Shown in pieces: positions 6,633-14,437 of a stretch of 37,809 nt of DNA (within the stretch, counting starts at the first letter, position 1; every line of letters begins with the position of its first letter). Position numbers and translations under genes: made by a program. Source of the DNA: Limisphaerales bacterium (lineage in GTDB: Bacteria; Verrucomicrobiota; Verrucomicrobiia; Limisphaerales; SXTU01); contig WRPG01000060.1 of the NCBI GenBank assembly GCA_009773355.1, forward strand, positions 1 through 37,809, given 5' to 3'. The notes under the pieces were generated by a model. It had not been told where the DNA came from, did no database searches, and saw only the letters and a list, made by a program, of their open reading frames with translations.

Positions 6633-8709
6633 ACGACGCGCGCCGTGGCTGGTCACGCTCGGCGTGTTGCTGCTCGCATTCCTTGCTTCGAGTGCGTCCG
6701 CCGGCAGCCCGTTCCGCTGGCGTTGGTCCAATCCCGCCCCGCACGGCGGCAATGTCTTCGACATGACCTACGGCCTCGGCCTCACCGTGCAGGTCTGCGA
6801 GCGCGGGCAGATTTACACGAGCGAGGACTTGCTGCTCTGGCACCCGCGCAGCAGCGGCACGACGAATGCGCTGCGCGCCACGACGTTCTTCAACAACCGC
6901 CTGCTCATCACCGGCGAGAACGGCACGGTGCTGTGGGCGGACTCGCTCGAAGATTTCCAACTGCTCAACCTCGGCACAGCGGACTGGCTGGAGGGCGTCG
7001 CCGCGTCCAGCACGCTCGCGGTTGCGGTCGGCGACAACGGCGCGGCCTACTCCAGCAGCACCGGCACGAACTGGACGCGCGAGACGACGGGCTTCACGGA
7101 CTGGCTGCGCGGCGTGGCGGCGGGGAACAACCTCTTCGTGGCGGTGGGCGAAGGTGGCCGCATCGCCACGCGTGCGGCGAATGGCAACTGGTCGGTCGAG
7201 ACGAGCGGCACCATGCGACACCTTAACCGCGTCGCGTTCATCGGTTCGCAGTTCTGGGCCGTGGGCGACGCGGGCACGGTGCTCGTGGGCAGCACCAGCG
7301 GGAAGACCTGGACGCCGCACACGGGCTTCACCACGACGAACGCGCTCAACGCCGTCGCGGGCACAAACGACTACCTCGTCATCGTCGGCGACCGGGAGGT
7401 GCGCTTGCAGGATGGCAGTGGCGGCTGGACCGACGAGATTCGCAGCAACACGAATTCGCCCGCGCCGAACTGGACGTTTTACAGCGCGTCGTGGCAGGGC
7501 AGCCTGCACTTCATCGCCGGGCGCTCGGGCATGATGCTCGAAGGCATCAAGACCAACGCCTCGTCCCCGACGCTCTGGACCCAACGGCAAACGCCCATCC
7601 GCAACTGGCTCTGGGACGTGCTGCGGCTGCCGGAGTTCTACGTCGCTGCTGGCGACCGCGGCACGGTGATGACCAGCGCGGATGGGGTGAACTGGGAACT
7701 CGAACTCGTGCCCGACGCGACGACGAACTCCGTGCTGCTCGGCGTCGGTGGCACGACGAACGGGCTGGTCGCGGCCGGCAGCGGCGGGCGGATTCTGTTC
7801 AGCCCGGCCATCGCGACGAATGTGGTCAGCACGAATGTCATCGCCGGCGTCACGAACTACGCGACCAACACGTCGAGCACGCTGGCGATTGACTGGCTCG
7901 CCGCGACGACGCCGAACACCAACGACCTGCAAGCCGTCGCGGTGCGGAACGGCCAGTGGGTCGTGGGCGGCGCCAGCGGCACGGTGCTGACCAGTGGCGA
8001 CGGCACGAACTGGGCCGCGCAGTCGAGCGGCTCGACGGCGTTTCTCTCCGGCGCGGCCGTGCTGAACAACCTTTTCGTGCTCACCGGCGACCGGGGGACA
8101 ATTCTCACGAGCGGCGATGGCACGAACTGGTTTCCCCAGGCGAGCGGCACGACGAACTGGGTTTATCGCGTGCGCGCGGTCAACGACCGGCTCGTGGCCG
8201 TGGGCGAGAACGGCGTCATTCTCACCAGCACGAACGGCACGAACTGGACAAGCCCCACCAGCGGCACCACGCGGCTGCTCAACGCGGTGGATTATCTCGG
8301 CGATTCCTACTATGCCGTCGGCGTGCAGGGCACGGTCCTACAGAGCGGCAACCTGACGACGTGGACGAACCTCGGCACGCTCACGGCCAAGTCGCTTTAC
8401 GGCGTGGCGGGCACGAGCAACCAGATTGTCACCGTGGGCATCGAGGGCGTGGCGTTGCGCAGCCTGCTGACGGCGGCGGTGGAGCCAGTTTCCTTCACCC
8501 GCATCGCGCGCAGTTCCGGGCAGAATCTCCTGCTCCTTTCCGGCTTGGTGGACCGACGCGTGACACTGGAGCGCAGCACGACGCTGACGAACTGGGTGGA
8601 GGGCGTGACGCTGGAGTTGATTGACCGCTCGGGCACGCTGCTGCTGCTGGAGGCGGCCGACACCAACGACACGCCGCGCGAGTTTTTCCGGGGGCGGATG
8701 GTGCCGTGA
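6568..8709 (+). CDS. Exported beta-propeller protein (Ycf48/BNR-like repeats)
   Basis: The 713-residue product has an N-terminal signal peptide (RRTPRRAPWLVTLGVLLLAF, cleavage near ASA|GS at about residue 46). Many degenerate repeats follow with the core VAVGxxGTVLTSxDGTNW, e.g. AVGDNGAAYSSSTGTNW, AAGDRGTVMTSADGVNW, GGASGTVLTSGDGTNW and AVGENGVILTSTNGTNW. These match Ycf48/BNR Asp-box-like blades and predict one or two beta-propellers. The last 85 residues (LERSTTLTNWVEGVT...REFFRGRMVP) form the small C-terminal beta module common on verrucomicrobial exported proteins. The start is uncertain: the ATG at 6568 lies inside a palindromic element, and an ATG at 6442, four bases past the kinase stop, is in the same frame. 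It sits between kinase and regulator genes and may be a periplasmic or surface sensing partner. The ligand is unknown. Confidence 0.82.
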   Translation: MTCRETRVSESAVVAALCRRTPRRAPWLVTLGVLLLAFLASSASAGSPFRWRWSNPAPHGGNVFDMTYGLGLTVQVCERGQIYTSEDLLLWHPRSSGTTNALRATTFFNNRLLITGENGTVLWADSLEDFQLLNLGTADWLEGVAASSTLAVAVGDNGAAYSSSTGTNWTRETTGFTDWLRGVAAGNNLFVAVGEGGRIATRAANGNWSVETSGTMRHLNRVAFIGSQFWAVGDAGTVLVGSTSGKTWTPHTGFTTTNALNAVAGTNDYLVIVGDREVRLQDGSGGWTDEIRSNTNSPAPNWTFYSASWQGSLHFIAGRSGMMLEGIKTNASSPTLWTQRQTPIRNWLWDVLRLPEFYVAAGDRGTVMTSADGVNWELELVPDATTNSVLLGVGGTTNGLVAAGSGGRILFSPAIATNVVSTNVIAGVTNYATNTSSTLAIDWLAATTPNTNDLQAVAVRNGQWVVGGASGTVLTSGDGTNWAAQSSGSTAFLSGAAVLNNLFVLTGDRGTILTSGDGTNWFPQASGTTNWVYRVRAVNDRLVAVGENGVILTSTNGTNWTSPTSGTTRLLNAVDYLGDSYYAVGVQGTVLQSGNLTTWTNLGTLTAKSLYGVAGTSNQIVTVGIEGVALRSLLTAAVEPVSFTRIARSSGQNLLLLSGLVDRRVTLERSTTLTNWVEGVTLELIDRSGTLLLLEAADTNDTPREFFRGRMVP

Positions 8710-8776
8710 GGCGCTACGGCCATTTGGCCCGATTGCCCGCCGGCCTGATTTCTGTTACCCACTGCGCGGACGCCAC

Positions 8777-9433
8777 ATGGCCACGAGCAACAAATGCATC
8801 CGATTGCTTCTGGTGGACGACCATGAGGTCGTCCGCTCAGGACTGGGCGCGCTGCTGGGCCAGCACGGCGAGCTGGAAGTCGTGGGCGAGGCGGGCACGG
8901 TCGCCGCCGCGCTGGAAACGGCGGAGCGGCTGAAGCCGGACGTGGTGCTGCTCGATGTGCGCCTGCCCGATGGCAGCGGGTTCGAGGCGTGCCGCAGCCT
9001 GCACAAGCTCACGCCGCCGGTGAAGGTCATCATCCTCACCGCGTTTGCCGATGACGAGATTGTCATGCAGGCCATCGGCTCCGGGGCGGAGGGTTATTTG
9101 CTCAAGGAGATTGACGAGCAGGGCCTTGTGCGCGCGATCAAGGAAGTCGCCGAGGGCCGCTCCATCCTCGACCCGGCGGTCACCCGCCGCGTGATGAACC
9201 GGGTGAAGGACGGGGCCGGATCGCCGCCAGCGGGCAAGCTGGACCGGCTCTCCGCGCAGGAGCGCCGCGTGCTTGAACTGGTCGCCCAAGGCAAGACGAA
9301 CAAGGAGATCGGCCTGGCGATGGGCTTGAGCGACAAGACCGTGAAGAACTATCTGAGCAACCTGATGGAGAAGTTGCAGATGAACCGCCGGTCGCAGGCG
9401 GCGGCGTTTTTCGTCCAGCATTCCGGCTCGTGA
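8777..9433 (+). CDS. NarL/FixJ-family response regulator
   Basis: This 218-residue two-domain regulator has a receiver with D14/D15 (LLVDDHEVVRSG), phospho-acceptor D60 (VVLLDVRLPDGSG), T88 (IILTAF) and K110 (GYLLKEID). It also has a LuxR-type helix-turn-helix at about 158-205 (LSAQERRVLELVAQGKTNKE, then IGLAMGLSDKTVKNYLSNLM). It should bind DNA as a phosphorylated dimer. The ATG at 8777 gives the canonical N-terminus; the frame is open upstream but encodes no domain. It lies 67 bases after the propeller gene in the same direction as the kinase at 4963, which is the obvious candidate partner. Targets are unknown; the outer-membrane gene 18 bases downstream may be one or simply be co-transcribed. 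Confidence 0.93.
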   Translation: MATSNKCIRLLLVDDHEVVRSGLGALLGQHGELEVVGEAGTVAAALETAERLKPDVVLLDVRLPDGSGFEACRSLHKLTPPVKVIILTAFADDEIVMQAIGSGAEGYLLKEIDEQGLVRAIKEVAEGRSILDPAVTRRVMNRVKDGAGSPPAGKLDRLSAQERRVLELVAQGKTNKEIGLAMGLSDKTVKNYLSNLMEKLQMNRRSQAAAFFVQHSGS

Positions 9434-9451
9434 TTTGCCGCCGGGCCGGAG

Positions 9452-10810
9452 ATGCTCACACGCATGGGCAAGACGCGGACTGGCAAACCTGAGGGTTGCG
9501 TTTCTCGCGGCCTGCTTTGGATGAACCGGTTAAGCTCCAAGCTCCAAATCCCAAGCTCCAAAGAAGCTCCAAGTTCCAAATCCCAAGGGGACGTTGCCTC
9601 GTCCGGGTCATCCAGCAGTGAAGCAGGCCGGTTCCAGGCTCCCAACCGGGGCCGTTGGGAGCTTGGAGTTTGGAGCTTCTTTGGAATTTGGAGCTTGGGA
9701 TTTGGAGTTTTCGCCTCGCTCGTTCCCCTCGCCCGTGCGCAGCCAGCTCCGCTCCCGCCGGAGCTTGCCATCCCCGGCCTGCCCACGCTCTCACCGTGGG
9801 ACACGGTGTTCACCTTCCAGAGCAGCGCGGGCTACAAGGACAACGTCTCCCTCAGCGCGGTGCGGCCCAGCGGCAGCGCGTTCGTGCGAAACCAGCTTGA
9901 GGCCATCGTCTTCCGCCTGCCGATGGACGGCTGGGAGTTCAACGCCTTCGTGTCCGGCGAGGACACGCGCTTCCTTGCGAGTCAGGTCGTGGATGTGGAG
10001 CAGAACGCGCTCGCGCACGCGCAGTTGAAGCGAGCGTGGGACGAGCACTGGAGCACCAGCCTGGCCGGCCAATACCTTTACCAGAACCAGGTCGTGGACC
10101 TCTCCACCAGCCTCGCCACGCCGACGGTGCTGGCGGTGGAGAGCCACACTTACTCCGCACGCTTCGCCGTGCGGCGGAAGTTCGCGGAGCGCTGGTGGTG
10201 GGAGCTGGAGCCGACGCTCACGCGGCAGGATTTCAACAGCCCGTTGGATGACTACTGGGAGGGCGGGCCGAAGCTCTCCGTCGGCCGGGAATACGGCAGC
10301 CGTTCCGAAGCCGCCGTGAGCTACGAGTTGAGCCACCGTCCTTACGATCACCGCGAGCAGTTCACCCGCGCCGCCATCGCGATTCCCGGTTCGGAACTCG
10401 CCTTCACGCAACACCGCGCGCAACTCACCTGGAAGCACCACTGGGACGAGCAGCGCCGCTGGCGCACGACCGCGAAGCTGGGCTACGAGTCCAGCCATGA
10501 CAACGGCCCCGGCTACTACGATTTTAGCAAGTGGCAGGTGAGCCAGCAGATTCGCTGGTCCGCCGCCCCGTGGGAGGTGAGCCTTGCCGGACGTTTTGCG
10601 GACTACCATTATCCGCGCCAGCCCGTTGCGCCCGGCGACCCGCGCGCGATTGGGCGCACCGATTTCAGCCTGAACCTCCATGTTGAGCGCACGCTCAACA
10701 AGCGGGTGAAATGGTTCCTCGACTACGACTTCGAGCGCTCGCTGGCCAACCAGCCCGCGACCGGCTACGCGGTCAACCTGGTCCAGTCGGGTTTGAGCGT
10801 GGAATTCTGA
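9452..10810 (+). CDS. Outer-membrane beta-barrel protein with repeat-derived signal peptide
   Basis: The 452-residue product has alternating aromatic/polar strands throughout (e.g. WSTSLAGQYLYQNQVVDL, HTYSARFAVRRKFAERWWWE) and ends in the beta-barrel signature SGLSVEF, with a C-terminal Phe typical of Bam-inserted porins. It is probably a 14-18 stranded barrel; substrate unknown. The N-terminus is odd: about 70 Ser/Lys/Gly-rich residues precede a hydrophobic stretch (residues 71-93, VWSFFGIWSLGFGVFASLV) and cleavage site ARA|QP after residue 96. Residues 27-45 and 69-87 are encoded by the two arms of a palindromic element. Start is the ATG at 9452; ATG at 9464 and 9521 are in frame and would shorten the n-region. 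It directly follows the NarL regulator, so it probably belongs to the same cassette. Confidence 0.8.
   Translation: MLTRMGKTRTGKPEGCVSRGLLWMNRLSSKLQIPSSKEAPSSKSQGDVASSGSSSSEAGRFQAPNRGRWELGVWSFFGIWSLGFGVFASLVPLARAQPAPLPPELAIPGLPTLSPWDTVFTFQSSAGYKDNVSLSAVRPSGSAFVRNQLEAIVFRLPMDGWEFNAFVSGEDTRFLASQVVDVEQNALAHAQLKRAWDEHWSTSLAGQYLYQNQVVDLSTSLATPTVLAVESHTYSARFAVRRKFAERWWWELEPTLTRQDFNSPLDDYWEGGPKLSVGREYGSRSEAAVSYELSHRPYDHREQFTRAAIAIPGSELAFTQHRAQLTWKHHWDEQRRWRTTAKLGYESSHDNGPGYYDFSKWQVSQQIRWSAAPWEVSLAGRFADYHYPRQPVAPGDPRAIGRTDFSLNLHVERTLNKRVKWFLDYDFERSLANQPATGYAVNLVQSGLSVEF
9532..9710. repeat. Palindromic element encoding part of a signal peptide
   Basis: The left arm 9532-9586 is built of AAGCTCCAAATCCCAAGCTC-like units. 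The right arm 9655-9710 is its reverse complement (TTGGGAGCTTGGAGTTTGGA and onwards), almost perfect apart from a 7-nt expansion (ATTTGGA). The loop is 68 nt. Both arms are AT-richer than the surrounding genes and made of short reiterated TTGGA/GGATT units. The element is entirely inside the open frame of the barrel protein without a stop codon. Confidence 0.88.
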
Positions 10811-10888
10811 GCCGGGGAAACTAGGAACTCGGTCGGCGTTCGTCCCAAATCCGACCGTTACGCTAGAGCTTAAAGACCCTATCACAAG

Positions 10889-10917
10889 TTGACTTGGCAC
10901 CCTTTCGGCTCTATCAA
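10889..10917 (+). promoter_or_regulatory. Sigma-70-type promoter of the pseudopilin cassette
   Basis: A TTGACT box at 10889-10894 is followed after exactly 17 bases by TATCAA at 10912-10917. Transcription would begin near 10924, directly at the ATG of an 8-codon leader and 24 bases before the GTG of the pseudopilin gene. The position argues against the upstream TTG at 10894 as a start codon. Confidence 0.5.
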
Positions 10918-10924
10918 ACTCGGC

Positions 10925-10951
10925 ATGAAGACTGTCACTGCCAGCCTGTGA
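10925..10951 (+). CDS. Possible 8-codon leader peptide
   Basis: ATG at 10925 opens the frame MKTVTASL and stops at TGA 10949-10951, which overlaps the GTG start of the pseudopilin gene (GTGA). It lies within a base or two of the predicted transcription start, so it could be a leaderless ORF coupled to the next gene. It may also be chance, or the true pilin start separated by a frameshift. Confidence 0.3.
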   Translation: MKTVTASL

Positions 10952-11415
10952 AACTGCCTTGCTCCAAGCCTGATCGTTCAGCGCCAGACCGGCGTGGCAA
11001 GGACGCGTTCACGCTGGCCGAGGTGTGCGTGGCCACGGCCATCGCGGCGATGACCGTGGCCGGAATCATTCAAGGCTATACGCAGTCCTCCAAGCGGGCG
11101 GAATGGGCCGGGTATTCACTGGCGGCCCAGGCGCTGGCCTCGCAGCGGCTGGAGCAGACCCGGGCCTGCCGCTGGGACACGGAGACCGGCGTGGATCAGT
11201 TGGTCAGCGCAAATTTTCCCTCACAGACCCTCCTGCTCGACATCCCGGTGGTGGGAACCAACGCCGTCTATGCGACCAACGTGACGACGATCACGGTCAT
11301 TTCGGCGGCCGCGCCGCAGTTGCGCATGATCCGGGTGGACTGCACCTGGCGTTTTCCCATCACCGGCCGGGTGTTCACGAACACGGTGGCCACCTACCGC
11401 TCACCCGACGCCTGA
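10948..11415 (+). CDS. Type IV pilin-like (pseudopilin) protein
   Basis: This 155-residue protein has a prepilin-type N-terminus: a 20-residue basic leader followed by FTLAEVCVATAIAAMTVAGI. Cleavage is expected between A20 and F21, with the +5 Glu at position 25. Residue -1 is Ala rather than the usual Gly. The hydrophobic helix is followed by a helical segment (AQALASQRLEQTRACRW) and a beta-rich C-terminal half. It resembles GspI/PilV-type minor pseudopilins. I chose the GTG at 10948 because the longer TTG start at 10894 would lie inside the predicted promoter. It is followed at 11417 by another pseudopilin, so these genes form an operon. Processing would need a prepilin peptidase, which is not in the window. 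Confidence 0.72.
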   Translation: MKLPCSKPDRSAPDRRGKDAFTLAEVCVATAIAAMTVAGIIQGYTQSSKRAEWAGYSLAAQALASQRLEQTRACRWDTETGVDQLVSANFPSQTLLLDIPVVGTNAVYATNVTTITVISAAAPQLRMIRVDCTWRFPITGRVFTNTVATYRSPDA

Positions 11416-11416
11416 G

Positions 11417-12028
11417 ATGAACCTCCCGGCCTCGAACCACACTGCTTCCCGCCAGCTGATGGCGGTGACCCTGGTCGAACTGCTCATCACCATGAGCCTG
11501 ACCACGTTCGTGGTGGGCGGGGTGGTCTACAGCCACATCATGGGCGGGCGGCTCATGCAGTTCGCGGCCGCCAAGCTCGGCGCGTCCGATTCCTCCCGCA
11601 AGGCCTTCGGCAAGCTGCAGGACGAGATCCGGGCGGCCACCACCATCCGGATCGGCAACGGGACCGCCACGAGCTTCACCGCCATCTCGAACGGAACCGC
11701 CATGCAGGGCCGGGCCATCCAAATCTACCCGACAACCAACAACAACTGGTGGATCCGCTACTTCTACGTCACCAACAACAGCGAGTTGCGGCGCGTGACC
11801 TCCAGCAACGCCACGCCGCAGTTGATCGCCTCCTACGTGACCAACGCCATCCTGTTCTCGAAGGAGGACTATCTGGGCAACACCCTCAGCGCGGACACCG
11901 GCAACTGCGCCGTCAACGTCCGCCTCCAGTTTTATCAGCTCTCCTACCCGATGACCAAGGTGGGCACCAACAACTACTACGAATACTTCCAGCTCCAGAC
12001 GCGCATCACCCGGCGCATCCTCCAATAA
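11417..12028 (+). CDS. Minor pseudopilin, GspJ/PilW-like
   Basis: This 203-residue protein has a 16-residue leader followed by VTLVELLITMSLTTFVVGGV. The +5 Glu (E21) is conserved, with Ala at -1. The globular part contains an amphipathic helix (SSRKAFGKLQDEIRAATTIR) and many Asn/Thr-rich beta strands, consistent with GspJ/PilW-like minor pilins. It starts one base after the stop of the previous pseudopilin and ends six bases before the PilX-like gene, so the three are probably co-translated. Minor pseudopilins usually form a priming complex at the tip of a pilus or pseudopilus. The cassette also recalls the prepilin-type 'Verru_Chthon cassette' proteins, but I cannot confirm membership. Confidence 0.78.
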   Translation: MNLPASNHTASRQLMAVTLVELLITMSLTTFVVGGVVYSHIMGGRLMQFAAAKLGASDSSRKAFGKLQDEIRAATTIRIGNGTATSFTAISNGTAMQGRAIQIYPTTNNNWWIRYFYVTNNSELRRVTSSNATPQLIASYVTNAILFSKEDYLGNTLSADTGNCAVNVRLQFYQLSYPMTKVGTNNYYEYFQLQTRITRRILQ

Positions 12029-12034
12029 CCGGCC

Positions 12035-13789
12035 ATGAACACGACACCTTCCCCCCGCTTCCGGTCGCGTGCCGGCTATGCGCTGGTGATGGTGATGGTG
12101 TTCGCGGCCATCGGCCTCATGGTCCTCACGGGGACGATGAACTGGGCCTCCCAGACTTCCCTGATGAACGAGCGCAACAACCAGATGACCGCGACGACGT
12201 ATGCGGCGGAGGCCGCCACCGAGCGGATCGTCTCCCGTCTGATGCAGGACTACAAGGCGAGCGGCGAGAGCGTCGTGTTCAACAACCTGGCTTCCTACCG
12301 GACGAATGTGCCGGCCGCCGGCGAGAACGCCTACTGGGCCGGTTTCCAGTTTTCCAACGGGAGCGGGACGACCAACCAGAACTACGTCGCCCGCACGCAG
12401 ACGCAGATTTACACCAATCTCAGCGGCCCTTACGCCGGCCTCCGCGGGTTCGTCTCCAACTATCGGGTGGTGTCCAACGCGCGCCAGACCACGGGCCGGT
12501 TCAACCTCACCAATGCCGTGCAGCAGGACATCCAACTGGCCTCGATCCCCGTGTTTCAGTTCGCCATCTTTTACAACAGCCTGCTCGAGTTCACCTGGGC
12601 CGCGCCGCTGGTCGTGCGCGGGCGCGTTCATGCCAACAGCAACATCTTCCTCGGCTCCTCCGCCAGCCTGAACCTCCAGCAGGATGTCACGGCCACCGGC
12701 ACCATCGGCAAGCAGGCCTGGTTCGGCTACACTCTGGCCAATTTCACCGGTGCGATCACCTACGGCGGCAACGTCACCAGCAACACCAGCGCCCTCACGC
12801 TGCCCATCGGCACCAACAACTCCGCCGCCGCCGTCCGCGAGGTCGTCAACATCCCGCCCACGGCGGAATCCATGAGCTCGCCCATGGGCCAGCAGCGCTT
12901 CTACAACAAGGCCGAGATGCTCATCCTGGTCAGCAACTCCACCGTGGTCGTGAAGGTGAAAACCCCGTTCGACGCCTCCCCGACCACCATCAACTGGACC
13001 AACGCGAATTACTTCATCAGGACCAACGCCTCGTTCACCGACCAGCGCGAGGGCAAGACCATGAAGACCACCGAACTGGACCTCACCAAGTTCCGCACTT
13101 GGGCGGCCACCAACACCGCAGTTGCCGCGAAGCTCGGCGCGGGCAACGCGCCCAACATCGTCTATGTCGCGGATGACCGCACCGTCACCGCCAGCCAGAA
13201 GACCGCCGTGCGCCTGATCAACGGCCAGACGCTGCCCACCCGCGGGCTGACGCTGGCCACCGTCAATCCGCTCTACGTGAAGGGCCATTTCAACTGCACC
13301 AACGCCGCCCATCTGGGCACCACCAACACCACCTCAAGCCGCCCCTCCTCGCTCATCGCCGACGCCCTGACCATCCAGTCCGGCGCGTGGAACGACGCGG
13401 CCAGCTCCGGCTCCTACTCCTCCCGCGTGCCCACCGACACGACGATCAACGCCGCGCTCCTGGCCGGCATGGTCTATTCCGCCGGCGCGAACGGCACCAG
13501 TCCCATGAGCGGCGGCGTGGTGAATTTTCCCCGGCTGCTGGAGGCATGGAGCGGGCGCACGCTCACGCTGAATGGTTCTCTCGTCAATCTCTACAACAGC
13601 GCCCGGGCCACCGCGCCGTTCCAGAACCCGGGCATCTATTACTCCGCCCCGAACCGCAACTTCAACTTTGACCCGAACTTCCTCGACTCCACCAAAATGC
13701 CCCCCGGCTCGCCCGAGCTGCGCGTCCTGATCCGCGGCGCCTGGGCGGCCGCGCCTGCCAACCGGACCAATTATGTCGCTTCGTTCTAG
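12035..13789 (+). CDS. PilX-like pilus-assembly protein
   Basis: The 584-residue product begins with a basic leader and the hydrophobic helix GYALVMVMVFAAIGLMVLTG. This matches the N-terminus of PilX-type minor pilin/assembly proteins, which lack the +5 Glu. A helix with AAEAATERIVSRLMQDY follows, as in that family. The remaining 500 residues are Asn/Thr/Ser-rich beta structure (e.g. VVRGRVHANSNIFLGSSASL), much larger than a usual PilX, suggesting an adhesive or ligand-binding head. A VRGRVHANSNIF segment resembles the 'G-xxHxN' region seen in large PilX relatives. It overlaps the next gene by 17 bases. It is the third gene of the pseudopilin operon and a candidate tip protein. Confidence 0.75.
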   Translation: MNTTPSPRFRSRAGYALVMVMVFAAIGLMVLTGTMNWASQTSLMNERNNQMTATTYAAEAATERIVSRLMQDYKASGESVVFNNLASYRTNVPAAGENAYWAGFQFSNGSGTTNQNYVARTQTQIYTNLSGPYAGLRGFVSNYRVVSNARQTTGRFNLTNAVQQDIQLASIPVFQFAIFYNSLLEFTWAAPLVVRGRVHANSNIFLGSSASLNLQQDVTATGTIGKQAWFGYTLANFTGAITYGGNVTSNTSALTLPIGTNNSAAAVREVVNIPPTAESMSSPMGQQRFYNKAEMLILVSNSTVVVKVKTPFDASPTTINWTNANYFIRTNASFTDQREGKTMKTTELDLTKFRTWAATNTAVAAKLGAGNAPNIVYVADDRTVTASQKTAVRLINGQTLPTRGLTLATVNPLYVKGHFNCTNAAHLGTTNTTSSRPSSLIADALTIQSGAWNDAASSGSYSSRVPTDTTINAALLAGMVYSAGANGTSPMSGGVVNFPRLLEAWSGRTLTLNGSLVNLYNSARATAPFQNPGIYYSAPNRNFNFDPNFLDSTKMPPGSPELRVLIRGAWAAAPANRTNYVASF

Positions 13790-14417
13790 GTTCATCGTGG
13801 GCGTTGCGGTCCTGCTCGCCCTCCTGCTGCCACAGTCAGGGGCGGCGCAGCCAGCGGCCACCAACAGCGGGCCGGACTTTCAACTGAGCACCACCCGCCA
13901 CGAGCTGGAGGGCATCGGTCATTACTTCCGCGCCGTGGCCCGGGCCGGCACGAACCAGTTCGCCTTCATCGTGCCCAAGGGCTACTTCATGCGCGTGGAC
14001 GAGGTGAACCGCCAGTTGCGCGCGGTCGAGCGGGAGGACAAATGCGCCATCACCGTCCGCCTGATCGCCGCCCCCACCAACGCGGTGGATCAGGCGACGG
14101 GCGGCCTCAAGCCCGAGGCCTTCCGGGAACTGCTCCTCCAACGGCACCCCGCCGCAAAAATCATCGAGGAACTGAGCCTGACGGCCGGCGGGCAGGCGGG
14201 GCCGGGCTTCGACTTCACCTGGCGGAATGATTCAGGGTTCAACCTGCAAAGCCGGATCGCCTTCATTCCCACGCCGGCCGGCCTCGTCGAGTTCCATCTC
14301 ATCACCAGCGCCGCGGACAAGGAGGAGTTCACCTACGCCCTCAACAGCCTGATGCTGACCTTCCGCTTCGCCGTGAACGGGAAGCTGGAGCTGCCGGAGA
14401 TGTCGAACAAGCTCTGA
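13773..14417 (+). CDS. Exported protein of the pseudopilin operon
   Basis: This 214-residue protein has a signal peptide (MSLRSRFIVGVAVLLALLLP, cleavage near GAA|QP at about residue 25). The mature part has no family I recognise. It shows alternating strands and helices with a hydrophobic C-terminal segment (EFTYALNSLMLTFRFAV), reminiscent of small proteins built like the PsbP/DUF1795 fold. That comparison is only a shape impression. The ATG at 13773 lies 17 bases before the end of the PilX-like gene in another frame, so translation is probably coupled. It is the last gene of the operon and converges on pilT-like; no clear terminator lies in the 20-base gap. Confidence 0.7.
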   Translation: MSLRSRFIVGVAVLLALLLPQSGAAQPAATNSGPDFQLSTTRHELEGIGHYFRAVARAGTNQFAFIVPKGYFMRVDEVNRQLRAVEREDKCAITVRLIAAPTNAVDQATGGLKPEAFRELLLQRHPAAKIIEELSLTAGGQAGPGFDFTWRNDSGFNLQSRIAFIPTPAGLVEFHLITSAADKEEFTYALNSLMLTFRFAVNGKLELPEMSNKL

Positions 14418-14437
14418 GCGCGCCGCCGGATCCCCGC

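Noticed and set aside
10833-10861. Inverted repeat CGGTCGG/CCGACCG after the barrel gene
   Set aside because: The stem is seven bases with a long loop and no T-run, so it is not a convincing terminator.
11375-13312. 645-codon minus-strand frame across the pseudopilin genes
   Set aside because: Antisense shadow. The real genes have prepilin motifs, correct starts and close spacing on the plus strand.
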